Positions 1 through 10,679 are shown, counted from the first letter of the stretch. The stretch: 64,000 nt of DNA from Dermacentor variabilis (GCF_050947875.1 NW_027460346.1:186001-250000); one strand, 5' to 3'. Notes: generated by a model from the sequence alone, not told the origin. Program-made: numbers and translations.

Positions 1-332
1 GCTTCAGTAAAACCTTGAGTGTTTTACAGAAGTATCGTCGTTTGTGGGTCGGCCGGTACATATTGCAAATATTTAATCGCTGGCATTACTATCCCTTTCA
101 TAGTCTTCAGAATTTTCTGTGTCTGTTTCCCGATTTGCTTTGTTTTTCATCGAAAATATGTGATCAGTTTTCATTGTGCGCCTAGAGTGCAAGAGGAACA
201 GTATTTGCTTGTAATTGTGCACTCACACTGCTCTTTGGATATTATGTGCGGTATATTTTCTTACCACTGTTTTCTATTTTCACATAGGTGGGTGCTGCAT
301 GCTGGGTGCCTCCTGTGTTAAATTTATTATTG
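1..332. other. intronic or flanking sequence, nothing recognised
   Basis: No splice-flanked coding block, terminal repeat or tRNA-like box was seen here. The short open frames on both strands overlap one another and match no motif I know. It lies downstream of the last Ig exon in the window (gene on the minus strand), so it is probably intron. Confidence 0.4.
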
Positions 333-1090
333 CGATAGTAATTACATGGATACGACAGGCAAAATTTCACCGTTGTCGCCGGCGTTGGCGTGAGGCTCCG
401 TATAAAGTCCAATCGCGCCCTGCGCGCCTCGTGCCGTGGGTGCAAGGGGAAGCGCGCGCGTTGAGCTGAAAAGAATGATGGCTTGATGCACGCCCAATGT
501 AGGAGGTCACGTGATAAAGAACGTGCTAGTCGGCTGGGGGGAGGCGAGCGCGTGGTACCATGATCGAGAGTTTGCTAGGGGGGATGCAGGTGAGCGCTTG
601 TCTCCTTCTCTAGCCCGGCCATGCGCCACCCGTGTCCTATTTTGGAGATAGTCTCCGGCGGTTGCAAAGGTTCGCCCAGCCGAGATAATAGCGCACTTTA
701 GTTTAGGGGACGCAAGCCGCTTGCGTCCCCTAAACTAAAACTCTCTAATGGCTGACGGCTGCATGTAAGCTGTCTTTTCGCTCGCCTAGTGCTAGATGTC
801 GCGTAGTCCCGAACTTTCGGAGATGCGTTCAAGCGAGAGGCAGCGCTAGGCGTTCGCTCCCCTGTGCCTGCCCTCTTCGTCATGCCAGCATTGTGACAGC
901 GAGAGTTCGCGGTCAAAGAGCGAGACGTTTTCATGTTAGCCTGTGCGTGTGACACCATGCTTGTTAAAGTAAATACTAGTCTAATGTTTACTGCAAGTTA
1001 AATTATACGACCGATAAAACTACGAACCTCACTGAATAACTTGCTATCGCTATCAATGCTACGGCTTTCGGGCGAAACTGCGACCTTTTC
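333..1090. repeat. dispersed repeat S, copy 1
   Basis: The left part (from about 333) and the right part (about 760-1090) match the sequence at 12241-13010 in the same orientation. Shared stretches include a block reading roughly GATAGNAATTANNTGGATAC near the left end and CACCATGCTTGTTAA near the right part. The two copies are diverged and have indels. No coding capacity is visible. A perfect palindrome at 697-739 lies in the middle of this copy and is not found in the other copy. Confidence 0.55.
697..739. repeat. perfect 43-nt palindrome
   Basis: Two 21-nt arms are exactly complementary around one unpaired base (C at 718). The core reads GGGGACGCAAGC then GCTTGCGTCCCC. Such a structure would extrude as a hairpin. 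It may be the joined terminal repeats of a small inverted-repeat element. Confidence 0.85.
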
Positions 1091-1316
1091 TTTATCCGAA
1101 TTGATAACGACACGACAATTGTGGCGATGGCAATGACACACATATATTAAGTAGAAGTTATGTGAATACGAACCAATAATAGAATATTTAGCAGCGAACC
1201 TTAGCAGTGTCATCTCATCTTCCAAACTCTTCATTGAAGTCGCCAGTAAACTTCTGTTTACCTGTCATACCTAACATTTCCCATCTACAATTATTAAAAA
1301 ATAAATTAAATTATAA

Positions 1317-1538
1317 GGTTTTACTTGCCAAAACCACGATTTGATTATGAGGCACGCCGTTGTGGATGACTCCAGAATAATATGGACCACCAAAGGTTTT
1401 TTAACGCGCGCCTAAATCTAAGTACACGGGTGTTTTCGTATTTCGCCCTCATCGAATTGCGGTTGCCGTGGCCGCAATTCGATACCGCGACCTCGTGCTT
1501 AGCATCCCAGGACCATAGCCACTAAGCAACCATGGCGG
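1317..1538 (-). repeat. tRNA-derived SINE, tick Ruka-like, copy 1
   Basis: The tRNA-like head is at the right end, so the element reads on the minus strand. An A-box-like stretch TTGCTTAGTGGC and a decayed B-box region near 1480 are visible. The body carries the ACACGGGTGTTTTCG block shared with the copies at 37907 and 46095. It lies in the Ig gene downstream of the last exon in the window. The family name is a recognition from memory. Confidence 0.65.
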
Positions 1539-1818
1539 GTACCTACAACTATCGACAAACTTCTCCAATTTCATTAAAATCGCCTTTTCTTCCCGCTATA
1601 CATTTGTGGCATGGCAGGGGTATACCTCCAATAATCATCCCGACATATCTTAGGCCTTGGCCATAGGGCCCCGTTTTACTGAGTGACGTCAGGTGGCGTA
1701 TAACGACCACTCGCTCGCGTAGAACCACTAGCTCTGTCAGTTGAGCGCGTTACAATAAAATCGCGTGCCAGGCTAAGCTGTCGTGAAAGCCGGCTCCTTT
1801 CCGATACTATGTACTCAC

Positions 1819-1933
1819 CGAGTACCTCGAGAATGTAGTCCAAGGAAGCGCGTCCCACCGCATTCACCGCTTCGCAGGTGTAGATTCCAGCACTTGAGGG
1901 AAGTGCCGGTCGGAGTGTCAGTAGGCGGCCTCC
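1819..1933 (-). CDS. Ig-domain exon i2 (second half of Ig domain i), hemicentin-like gene
   Basis: This 115-nt exon encodes the E to G strands of an I-set Ig domain: GGRLLTLRPALPSSAG, then IYTCEAVNAVG with the F-strand Tyr-x-Cys, and it ends in LEVLG. The donor is a strong GTGAGT in phase 1, as in the other Ig-domain ends of this gene. The best acceptor is CAG just above 1933, in phase 0, which makes a well-formed domain with the exon at 5861-6027. An alternative acceptor at 1954 (phase 1) is possible but would add residues that do not fit the fold. It is the most 3' exon in the window and the gene continues beyond it. Confidence 0.75.
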
Positions 1934-1953
1934 CTGCGAGCCGATGATCACAG

Positions 1954-3316
1954 CTTGGACAGGAAGCGGCACACATGCCCACCGCTCGTTTATTCAAAGG
2001 GATCAAAAGTAAGCGCTAAAGCGGACAGCGTATGAGAACTTTAGCACACCGCGACGCTTTACACAAACGAAGATAGTCGAGCGAGCAATGTTGTCCTTTA
2101 ATAAAAATTAAATAAGAAGAGAAACAAGAACGCCAGAGAAAGTTTGAAGTTGAGGGACGTTCCAAAAGTAAGTATCGTCAGTTTTTTTTTAGAGAGAAGA
2201 TGGTGCCTACCAGGGGAAATAAAAGTCGGGCCATAAACATCCACGCCCGTTGCTGGTTCAACGACGGAAGGAGCGTCAGAGGAGGAATGACGCATGAACA
2301 GAGCTCCGAAGAAGACAGAGTAGCAGCAGACCGGCGTGCCCGAGGTTATTCGAGTACAAATCATGGTGGCACACAGACGTGTGCTGACAACGTGGTCGCC
2401 AATGTAAGTGCGTTCTGTTATCCGGTATGAATGGGCACTTGTTCCCTGCATTGAAAGCCGTACTCTCGGGACGGCACTTCCAAAACAATGCTGAGGTGGA
2501 GCAGGCTGTGCGACAATTTCTCGCATTGCAGGGCACCGAGTTTTTCCATAGTGGTTTCTTCAAACAAATTGCGCGCTATGACTAATGTATCAATGTCGGT
2601 GGCGACTATGTGGAAAAATAGTGCAAGGTGTATATATATTTTATGATGCCATTGTGTCTATTTTGGGGGGGGGCGGGGGCAATACAATTTCTGTGTGAAA
2701 ATAAATGACGAAACTTACTTTAGGAATGCCTCTAGTAGTTATTGGTAATGTATACTAGTCGACTGGTTCAGGTCGAAGCATCGCCTCTTTGGGCCTTTCT
2801 CCATGTTTTGCCGGTTGCTTCATTGTATCGCGCCGCCCACACCCACTGTTTTATTCCTCTAGCATATATGACCGCTAAGCGCTGGCTTTCCTTCGCTGTC
2901 AGTACACTACTACTGTACGCTATCGATAGCCCAGGCACGCGTTCTGCACGCGATGGTCCAGGCACGCGATGCTTACGCACGCGTTCTGAAGCATTACCTG
3001 CGTATACAAAGTGGCCCCGCTAACGTTAGTGAAGCTGTTAAAAAACTGGTACAATATACAATTATGAGACTTTCGGTGTTATGTCATGATTATTCTTCAT
3101 GCACCAGATTAACTTCTGTGTACTGATTACTTTGCAAGTTAGATTACTTCCGTATTTCTTAAATTAAGAAAATAAAGGCGTGACTTCCGAGAGGAAAACT
3201 GTTATTGTGTCCCAAAACATTTAATTAGGTCGCAAATAGATGAACGTGCATATGGTGATGTTTTACTCCATCCCCTTTCAGGCCTTGCGGCCACCCCTCC
3301 GAAAAGACGTTTTTAC
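1954..3316. other. intron, nothing recognised
   Basis: This is part of the 3.9-kb intron between exons i1 and i2. Open frames at 2098-2526 and 2742-3023 are mutually overlapping and show no domain. A G-rich run lies near 2665. No terminal repeats were identified. Confidence 0.4.
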
Positions 3317-3411
3317 TATTGGAATGCATCATGTAACCGCACAAACACAAGGGACAAAGAAGGAACACACAGGACCCTTGTGTTTGTGCGGTTACATGAT
3401 GCATTCCAATA
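3317..3411. repeat. perfect inverted repeat, 37-bp arms and 21-nt loop
   Basis: The arm at 3317-3353 is the exact reverse complement of the arm at 3375-3411. The arm includes ATGCATCATGTAACCGC. The loop is 3354-3374. Perfect identity over 37 bp suggests a recent inverted duplication or a template switch. It sits just downstream (minus-strand sense) of the LTR-like block. Confidence 0.9.
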
Positions 3412-3479
3412 ACGACCACCAACTAGCCCGCTTATCCCTGTTAAATATGCTTTTTTACTATTACCACTACTACTTCGTC

Positions 3480-4300
3480 ACCACGCAGTGTTTGGATCGG
3501 ACTGCTGGTACGATCTGTTGGGAACTCGGCGCTGACGCCCGTGGTTGTACCTGGGTCGCAAGCCCCAAGGGTAGCGTTGGCCTGGCGGCCTGGGGTACAA
3601 CTGGAAGCATCCGAAGGTCCCGGCAAAGCATGAGTCGACTGGTAACAACGAAACAACTTGTTTATTTTAACATCGCAAAGAGTTGGCGGTCAGGTTTGAC
3701 CGAAGTAGAGAGACGGGAGAGCACTTTACTCCACAGAAGAAATCGGAGCCCTCCCTTTTGGCGTCCGGGGGCAGCTGTTTTTATACTCTCGCAGTTGAGG
3801 GCAAGAAGGAACCCCTCAAAAGACGAGCACGTGAATGTACAATGGGCTAATGGTGACGCACACTGTCGTAGTGATGCCGTAGCACCATGTCGAGCACGAT
3901 CTCGTAGCACCCTGTCGTGGCGCTGCCGGTCGGACACAATGACTGTAATGAGAGGATGGTCCCTGCTTTGGCATCGCCTGTTTCGGGCATAATGACTGGA
4001 ACGAGATCCCTGCTTTGGCATCGCCTGTTTCGGGCACAATGACTGGAATGAGATCCCTGCTTTGGCATCGCCTGTTTCGGGCACAATGACTGGAATGCGA
4101 GGATGATCCCTAGGCGGTCGCATCGCCGCAGTCGCGCCTGGAAACACCTGGCGATGAGTGTTGTGGCGACGACGATCGGGCCAAAATGTCTGCCGCCCCG
4201 CCGCAGTCGCGCCGGCAAAACCACGTGTCGCAGGCGAAACGCAACAGCAGCAACCAACCGCGTGTGTGATACCATCGACTGAGGATCTTTCAGTGTACTG
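3480..4300 (-). mobile_element. solo-LTR-like block (LTR retrotransposon), ends uncertain
   Basis: Read on the minus strand, this block has the order of a retroviral-type LTR. There is a tandem-repeat enhancer-like region at 3927-4110, then a TATA box (GAGTATAAAAACAGC) at about 3773-3787, then an AATAAA signal at 3661-3666 about 90 nt past the expected start of transcription. No gag or pol reading frame is adjacent and a second LTR was not found, so it would be a solo LTR. I could not fix the TG/CA ends or a target duplication. Assignment to Gypsy is only a guess. Confidence 0.45.
3927..4110. repeat. tandem repeat, 47-bp unit, about 3.7 copies
   Basis: The phrase TCCCTGCTTTGGCATCGCC recurs at 3960, 4007 and 4054, exactly 47 bp apart. 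A partial unit precedes it from about 3927. Copies differ at few positions. It sits upstream of the TATA box in the LTR-like block, where U3 enhancer repeats are expected. Confidence 0.85.
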
Positions 4301-4389
4301 TGAATAATAATAATAATAAAATAAATCTGTCAAAAAACATCTACGATGATTATCCAAGTATGAGGATAGCAGAAACACGTCGCGCATGA

Positions 4390-5860
4390 GGCGTGTATGG
4401 TCGTGAGCAATATGAGCGGAAACAGCAAATTTGTGTTCTATAGAAAGAATTACGCGTGATGTGTGAATTCGAATGTTTCATTTTAACACGCAGCAGGCAA
4501 ATCTCCCTCTAACGCGTAATGACATTGAGCACTTTAATGCTTGGAATGTGCGTTTTGCAACTACAGCGTTTTGAAGGCAATTTTTTTTTGTTCCCTCTCA
4601 TATTGCTCCAGTGGCAATGCAGCCGGGCTCCTCTATCGCACTTCCCTTTGAACACTTTGCGCCTTCTGGTGGCGCCGCCGTGAAGCCCGCGCATACCGAG
4701 TGGTTCATTCAAGGTCACCCAAATTGGCCCCAAAGAGGTTTATTGAAGAACGGCAGATGCTCAGCTCACCCACGTGAACGGCCCACATTTGACCCTGCAC
4801 AACGTTCCCGAAATTTTTAGGCGGTACTATCTTCGGTATCGGCGCACATTTTTGGTAGGATATGTGGATAGCTAATTAGCCGAAAACTGATCTGACAATG
4901 CCAAGAATGCTATTTGCATGAATATCTCCATATTTCAAGCAAAAGAACGGAAGGCAGCGATACATTACGCAAGAGAGCGTGGCAGTAAGGTCACGGATAC
5001 ACATGCGGACACATCGCAAGTGCCCACCTAGGCGATGTCATTCCTTTGACTCATTAGTAGTCAGATAACGAAGTTTCCGGGGGCTACCGGTGACGCGCGG
5101 TATAGGTACCGTCAGCCAAAATGTTTGCGGACCTTGGGCTCTCAGAAAACGTTTAACCTGAGTAACTTGTGTCAATAGTTAGCAAAACCGTTTATCGTAA
5201 CGTTGTTCCCGTGTACTAGTAGAGGCTGGAAATGCCAATACCAGGCTGGGTTGTGAGGCTGCGGAAATATTCAGCTCTTTCTCCGGTCACATGGTCCGTA
5301 AACCTTTTTCAGTCGACAGTACGTTATAACGCTTGCAAAATGTTCACCAAAGATCAAGATGACAAGATTCATGCGGAACCTGTTCTTGCGAAAAACAACG
5401 CAGAGTTCAAAAGGGAGAAACAAAAAAAACAACAACATCGAAGCCAAAATAAATAAGAAATGATAGAGGAAGCGCATAAGAAGTTAGGGTGCGAAAAAGG
5501 AGGAAGGAATCGATAAAGTGAAAGAGAGCTTAATACGCACCTTTCACCGCTCACTGTCAAAAAGTTCGCTATAGTAGGGCGCGGAAAATCCGCCTGTGAC
5601 GCGACACCTGCCGCGCACACAGTGTCAATTTACCGCTTGCTCCATGCAACATTCCGTATACCTTGTACAGACCATAGAGACAGCTTCATACTGTATAACG
5701 GCGCGGCACAAAAGAAGCCGCTTAAAAGGAAACCGTCCCATAAATGCCTGCGCCGGTGAGCAGTATACATGTGTAAGTAAAAAGCCGGCAATACGAAGTA
5801 GTTGGAAGTAGATGCTACTACGAAGAACTCCTGCCACTTGCAGAAGGAAAGGGACCCTGC
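4390..5860. other. intron, nothing recognised
   Basis: AT-rich intron between exons i1 and i2. Short open frames on both strands overlap and carry no recognisable motif. No SINE head, terminal inverted repeat or LINE motif was seen. Confidence 0.4.
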
Positions 5861-6027
5861 CTGGAAGAAGAGCAGCTTCGGGTCGGACTCCAGCAGGGGC
5901 ACCCCGTCGTGGAACCAGCTCAGTTGCGGGGCCGGAGACCCGGATGCGGGGCAAGCGAGCGTCACTGGCTGGTGCAGCCACGCCGTCTGGTGCCGGTCTT
6001 GGCTCGACGTGTCGATGGAAGGTGGCT
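5861..6027 (-). CDS. Ig-domain exon i1 (first half of Ig domain i)
   Basis: The exon begins after a CAG acceptor in phase 1 and splices to give the linker Glu-Pro-Pro-Ser. It encodes the A to E strands: VTLACPASGSP with the B-strand Cys, LSWFHDG with the core Trp, then SDPKLLFFQ. The proposed end is CAG followed by GCAGGG, a GC donor in phase 0, because this joins LLFFQ to GGRLLTL in the exon at 1819-1933 and gives a normal strand order. No GT donor in a useful phase lies nearby. The frame stays open beyond (AGSLSFCKWQ), and that stretch also resembles the matching part of domain h, so the 3' boundary is uncertain. Confidence 0.7.
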
Positions 6028-7278
6028 CTGTACGAACCGGGTCATTCATTATTACTTATTATTACGGCGTCTTCAAATAGCAAAATTTCTGGATCGAACC
6101 GAATATTCGACAATAACGACCACCGAACATGGGACTACTTTCACATTTCTAAAGCAACATGAAATATTAAGGTCGCTCGGAGTACGTTTAGTGAAAAAAA
6201 AAAAAAACAGTAGGCTTATATGCACTAACGCATGCATGTAATGCCGTTAACAGTTAATCGTCCCGATAATTGAGTAGATCATAAACTACTGCTTTCAATA
6301 ATCTGGAGCACGATAGCAATTACAGTAACAAAAGAAGGTACCAGCATGGTAACAGTGGGTTCTCTGAAAAAAAGACGAGTGATACGACAGCACCGAATAT
6401 TCTTTTAGCGTGATCCGAACATGCTGAGGGCAGCAAACTAATAAGCCGAAAGAAGAATGCATATGCAGGCTGCTTAAAAACGAGCCATTATTAATGACTC
6501 ACTGAAAATTAATAAACAAAACTTATCTGGCCCGCATGTTCGCTCAGCAACTGGCGCTTAACAACGGCAGCTCCCCTTCCGCAAAACCATTCGGAACATC
6601 CGTTGCCCTGTCTTCAACTGTTTTTTATGCCTTACACCGTATATTCGAAGAAAAATAAACGTATAATCGATAACTTCGATTAGTGAATACTTGAATCGAA
6701 TACGGACCAAGTAATATCAAGTATCATTTGAGAAATCTGGAGTTTTCGCACGCCTTATTTATTATAGTACAATTGAGCTTACAGAGACCGTTAAATTACA
6801 CATCGTACAAGGTTCGTTGCTTTAGAATCAAAGCGACATAAAACGGTTCTTCAGCAGACCCAATCGTGTGAATTGTACTTTTTATTTTTTGCAAAAGGCG
6901 CTGTTGGTCATCGGCGTTGCTCAAAAAACACATTACAAAAGCAGGTTTTGCGAATAATGCATTAACAGCGCTCCCAAATTACATTTTGAAGCGCTTACAT
7001 TGAGTCGTGCAATTGAAATGACAACTGAAAGAACAAATCAAACGCGCCCGCAAATGGAGAAGCGACAAAGGTCTGCGCGCAGTCGTGTGTGCGCGTTCCG
7101 TGCACGTGAGAACCATCAAAATCATCGTGGCGGGAAGGTCCGTCAAAATTGCTAGGCGTGTTTTTGTTTGTTTGTTTGCTTTTCCCCCTCTGGTAAGCTG
7201 ACAGGCACAAGCGATGGCGCAAAGCGGGAAAGCGCAACTTACGCGTACCGCGCGCCACTGGTCGCCATTTAGACTTAC
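6028..7278. other. intron between exons h2 and i1, nothing recognised
   Basis: AT-rich intron on the minus-strand gene. It contains short A and T runs and no recognisable transposon motif. Frames near 6979-7332 are shadows that overlap exon h2 in other frames. Confidence 0.45.
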
Positions 7279-7360
7279 CTTGCACTTCCACTTCGAAAGC
7301 CCTGGAGGCCGAGCCCACATTGTTCGTGCCAATGCACATGTACTTCCCTCCGTCTGAAAG
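7279..7360 (-). CDS. Ig-domain exon h2 (second half of Ig domain h)
   Basis: This 82-nt exon starts in phase 0 after an AAG acceptor and encodes LSDGGKYMCIGTNNVGSAS, the E-F-G part of an I-set Ig domain with Asp-x-Gly-x-Tyr-x-Cys. It ends FEVEVQ before a GTAAGT donor in phase 1. Joined to exon h1 it gives LNLSSLQ-LSDGGKYMC, a perfect fit to the family pattern. A CAG three codons further in would be in the wrong phase. The next domain begins with Glu-Pro-Pro after splicing. Confidence 0.82.
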
Positions 7361-7574
7361 CTTTCGAGATAATGTGTAAGTTACGAAAAGTGCGAAATTC
7401 GAATATTAATGGAACAACGCTTGCCCTATGTCACTTCGTCGGCGACGTGCGCACTTCTTCACTATGCGTGATGCTGCTGTCAAGGCTGGATGCAGTGGCC
7501 CATTATTTAAAAATACACAGCACATATAGCGTTTGTACGACAGCGTATACAATAATTTACGGGCTTCAACATAC

Positions 7575-7757
7575 TAAGGCAACACTGGGGCTATGAGAGA
7601 CACCGTAGTGGAGAATCTCGGATTAATTCTAGAGCTTCTGCGGTTCTTTAACGTGCAGTTAGGTAGATATGAGCACAGGTGTATTTTTTTTCTGCATTTC
7701 GCCTTCATCGTAATGCGGCTGCCGTGGCTGAGAATCGAACCGGTCACCTCCGTGCGA
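7575..7757 (-). repeat. degenerate tRNA-derived SINE, Ruka-like, copy 2
   Basis: The body matches the other SINE copies (GAGACACCGTAGTGG, then TTCTTTAACGTGCA, then a tRNA-like B-box region at the right). The A-box end is missing, so the copy is 5' truncated on the minus strand. It lies in the intron between exons h2 and h1. Confidence 0.55.
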
Positions 7758-7769
7758 CAGCACATATAG

Positions 7770-8543
7770 CGTCAGAACTGCCGTAAAAGGCGAACTCCTA
7801 CAGCATTTAATTATACGATGCACGAAACGATATTATTTGTTTCCAGTTTCCGTAAGTGGTTTCTGGTGCAGCTGGTCGCCAGTTTAAAACACCGGTTTAC
7901 GATAGCGTCCTCATTGCATGTGGTCCAGAACTTTTTTACCGCGGTAGCGGCGACGCCAATATAAGTAAATCGTGGAGAAAATTATTCAGTGCACCTCAAT
8001 ATCTTTTTGAACAGTGGACATTTTCAATTCCGAGGCAACTGCTCCGTCGATTACGCCCTAAAGAATTTGAACCTTGCTGCGCTGAGAGTAACCAATGAAG
8101 TGATTTGGCGCAGCCTTGCACATTAGGTACACAAGTAGGTTTAATCATGTGGATTTCAAGCTCTCTTCACGCTCTATCTCGGGAGTTCAATGCGCTCTCA
8201 ATAGAAGTACCATTGGTAAACCTGTGTGTACAGTTGGCATGTCTATTTGCACATTTTGCCAGCCGGTGCGCTGACGGTTTCAGCCTTGTATTGATTACAC
8301 CAGGTGTTTCACTTAAATAGAACCAAGCTTAGAGAACTAAATAGAACCAAACCTTAGCGAAATGAGACCAATGCATATTGTGAGTATTCATCTTGAGTTA
8401 CTCAGGCTGTGTTTCGAAGTGCAGTCAGTTAATTAGTTACGTTTAATTATTACTTATTTTATAGATTCGTTTTATTGCTTAAGTCGCTTTTTAGATGTTG
8501 TATACGGCGTGCTCATGAACAGCATTAAGTTGTTTCTATGTCG
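7770..8543. other. intron, nothing recognised
   Basis: Part of the 1.9-kb intron between exons h1 and h2. Short overlapping frames only, and no repeat boundary was identified. Confidence 0.4.
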
Positions 8544-8599
8544 TTATTTTTTATGCGAGTGTTCTTGCGAGCTCGCAAAAATACTCGCATAAAAAATAA
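8544..8599. repeat. 56-bp palindrome without spacer
   Basis: Arms 8544-8571 and 8572-8599 are complementary at 26 of 28 positions, with the centre at GCGAG/CTCGC. The outer part is TTATTTTTTATGCGAGT. There is no loop, so it is cruciform-prone. Confidence 0.85.
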
Positions 8600-9270
8600 G
8601 CCCGGGACATATTAAAAACATCAAGTTACTGCGTGGTTGCCCGTCTGGACTGCAGCACTCTCAATGGCGTCTATAAAAACCGAAGCCCGCATACAAATCA
8701 GAAATAAAGAAAGCGAGCGGCCACAGCGTCCAGCGTACGTCTGCACCTTGGTTATTGACGCCATAATCGGCCACGGTCCTAAATGATAAGAGATAGGCCG
8801 GCGCTTTAAAGGAATACAAACACACTTGTCGGCTTTCAACTACCATGCGGGCTTCGTTCTTTACCAATGCGACTGCGGGCGCTGCAATCTGAAAGCGCAA
8901 GCTCGTAGTGACGCCATTCTTTTCGTATTTCGCGGGTTTCTGCAGAGTTCGGGAAAGAGACTCACGCAAGAGGTAACATGGAAACAACTTCATCGGGGGG
9001 CATTTCTGAGCACGCTCTAAAACTCCTAAAATGCGATTTGAAAAGTTCTAGTTTTCTTATGCGACCAAAAGAAATTTTCACCGATAAAGGTATCGACGCA
9101 CACGTCCGTCATAGTTGGTGTCGTTAATGAATAGACAGAAAATAATCGGTGAACGCCTGAGAAAATATGTGGTGGCCTAGTACTAGACAGGCGACCTTGG
9201 CCAGCAGCTCCTAATTTTTTTAAAGAAAAGTTTTCCGCAATTTTTCGTGAAAATTCTGCCTCGCACCCAC
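8600..9270. other. intron, nothing recognised
   Basis: The remainder of the intron between exons h1 and h2. No motif, repeat pair or tRNA-like box was seen. Confidence 0.4.
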
Positions 9271-9476
9271 CTGGAGCGAAGAAAGGTTGAGACTACGTCC
9301 GGACTGTAGGAGCGAGATGCCGGTCCTGAATTCGAGCGGAAGACCATCCCGAAGCCAGCGGACCACTGGCTTTGGCTGGCCAGTGACGTTGCAGAACAGC
9401 ACCAGGTTGTCACCTTTCACGACGTTTACTTTCTCCTCGCCGTGTTCCGAGGGCCCCGTCCAGATGGCGGGCCTCA
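9271..9476 (-). CDS. Ig-domain exon h1 (first half of Ig domain h)
   Basis: This 206-nt exon opens in phase 1 after a CAG acceptor. Visible landmarks are VVKGDNLVLFCNVTG (B-strand Cys), VVRWLRDG (core Trp) and LLQSGRSLNLSSLQ. It ends at CAG followed by a GTGGGT donor in phase 0. The partner is exon 7279-7360. The linker to the previous domain is Val-Arg-Pro rather than x-Pro-Pro. The intron to exon g is only 104 nt. Confidence 0.82.
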
Positions 9477-9580
9477 CTGCGGACCATCCTTTCTTTATTA
9501 GTGCTTACAGAAGCGGGGTGCACCATTCCACGCGAGATAAAATTTAGTATCAACAGAGAATAACAGTGCAGGATCCTCAC

Positions 9581-9868
9581 CAAGTACGCTGAGAGAGAAG
9601 TTTCGGGTCACCCGGCCCACCTCGTTGACTACCTCGCATGAGTACGGGCCCGCGTGCGCGGTGGTCACATGCAGCATGCGTATGGCGTGGCCACCCCGGA
9701 TGAGGTCGATGCCCTCCGGGAGCAGTGCGACTGGAGTGATCTCGGTGCCTGCCTTAGACCAGGTTACCGCGGGAGCCGGATTTCCGGTCGCCGAGCAGTC
9801 CAACGTTGCCGGCTCACCCTCAAGCAGCTCCCAGGAAACGCGCTGACCGACCTTCAGCGCAGGTGGGG
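9581..9868 (-). CDS. Ig-domain exon g (complete Ig domain)
   Basis: One 288-nt exon, phase 1 to phase 1, holds a whole I-set domain. It starts with Pro-Pro after splicing, then shows EGEPATLDCSATG with the B-strand Cys, AVTWSKAG with the core Trp, a long C'-E segment, and HAGPYSCEVVNEVG with the F-strand Tyr-x-Cys. It ends in FSLSVLG at a GTGAGG donor. The acceptor is a TAG after a pyrimidine-rich stretch. Confidence 0.85.
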
Positions 9869-10403
9869 CTATATAGATCGGGACGGAAAGGCGATTTGCA
9901 AATGCGTCTTTGAGGAATTGTTAGAATACAGTAAATCAGCCAGCCGCGGCCTGCGGAAGCTTGTCTCGCAAGTGAAACGTTCCTGCGAGTGTCGTAGGAC
10001 CTCTTAAAGGCTACGCAGTGTCTCATTAGTAAGTCCAGGGACACAAAGTTCTTGCGTAAATGAGACGGAAACTCTATCACAAGTTATAGAAGAACCAAAA
10101 ATGTTGAGATAATACATTGACAGGGAAGATAAGGAAAGGTAATTTCTCCACTGCCACACCCCGGCCGCGGTCAGGAACGACAGCTGACGGAGCTGAATGT
10201 CCGTTGTCAGCGTATTATTATAGCGCTGGACCGGATGGTAACGAAGAAAGGACAACGAGCCCACCTATAGAAAAGACACTGGCGCAACAAGTGGGGACCA
10301 CTGCCAGCTCAAAAAATACCGTGAACATCTTAGTGCACATAATTTCTTACTTTTACGGGTTGGCACGCTCCATCATTCGTGCCGCACGATGCGGACCACT
10401 CAC

Positions 10404-10679
10404 CGAGCACGTCGACGACGAACTCCCTGGATGCCGTGCCGACCTCGTTGACGGCGTTGCAGCGATAGCGACCGGCGTCCTGCTCGCGCGCCGTCTCGAT
10501 CACCAGCTCGGAGGTGCCCGGGCGCACGCGGCCGTCGGCGCCCGTGATGCGCGAGGCGCCCAGGAGCCAGCTGACCTCCGGGATCGGCACGCCCGAGGCC
10601 GCGCACCGAAGCACCGCCTGGGAGCCGCCGCGGACGCGCACTAGGCCCAGGGTCTCCTGGTCCTCGATGGACGGAGGAA
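10404..10679 (-). CDS. Ig-domain exon f (complete Ig domain)
   Basis: A 276-nt single-exon I-set domain, phase 1 to phase 1, very GC-rich against its intron. Landmarks are Val-Pro-Pro-Ser at the start, GGSQAVLRCAASG, VSWLLGA, and DAGRYRCNAVNEVG, ending FVVDVLG at GTGAGT. Asp-Ala-Gly-x-Tyr-x-Cys is the canonical tyrosine corner. It lies between exon e (2.7 kb upstream in the gene) and exon g. Confidence 0.88.

Noticed and set aside
1954..1972. Upstream acceptor for exon i2 at 1954
   Set aside because: Phase 1 does not match any first-half exon nearby, and the added residues disturb the Ig strand order. It is kept only as an alternative.
2098..2563. Overlapping 142- and 95-codon minus-strand frames
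   Set aside because: Both read the same bases in two phases, without motif or splice context.
3240..3992. 250-codon plus-strand open frame
   Set aside because: It runs through the perfect hairpin and antisense through the LTR-like block and its tandem repeats, with no protein motif.
3927..4110. CRISPR-like array
   Set aside because: The units are directly adjacent 47-bp tandem copies without unique spacers, and the genome is eukaryotic.
3662..4387. 241-codon minus-strand open frame
   Set aside because: It is made largely of the 47-bp tandem repeat read in shifting phases, and overlaps the LTR control signals.
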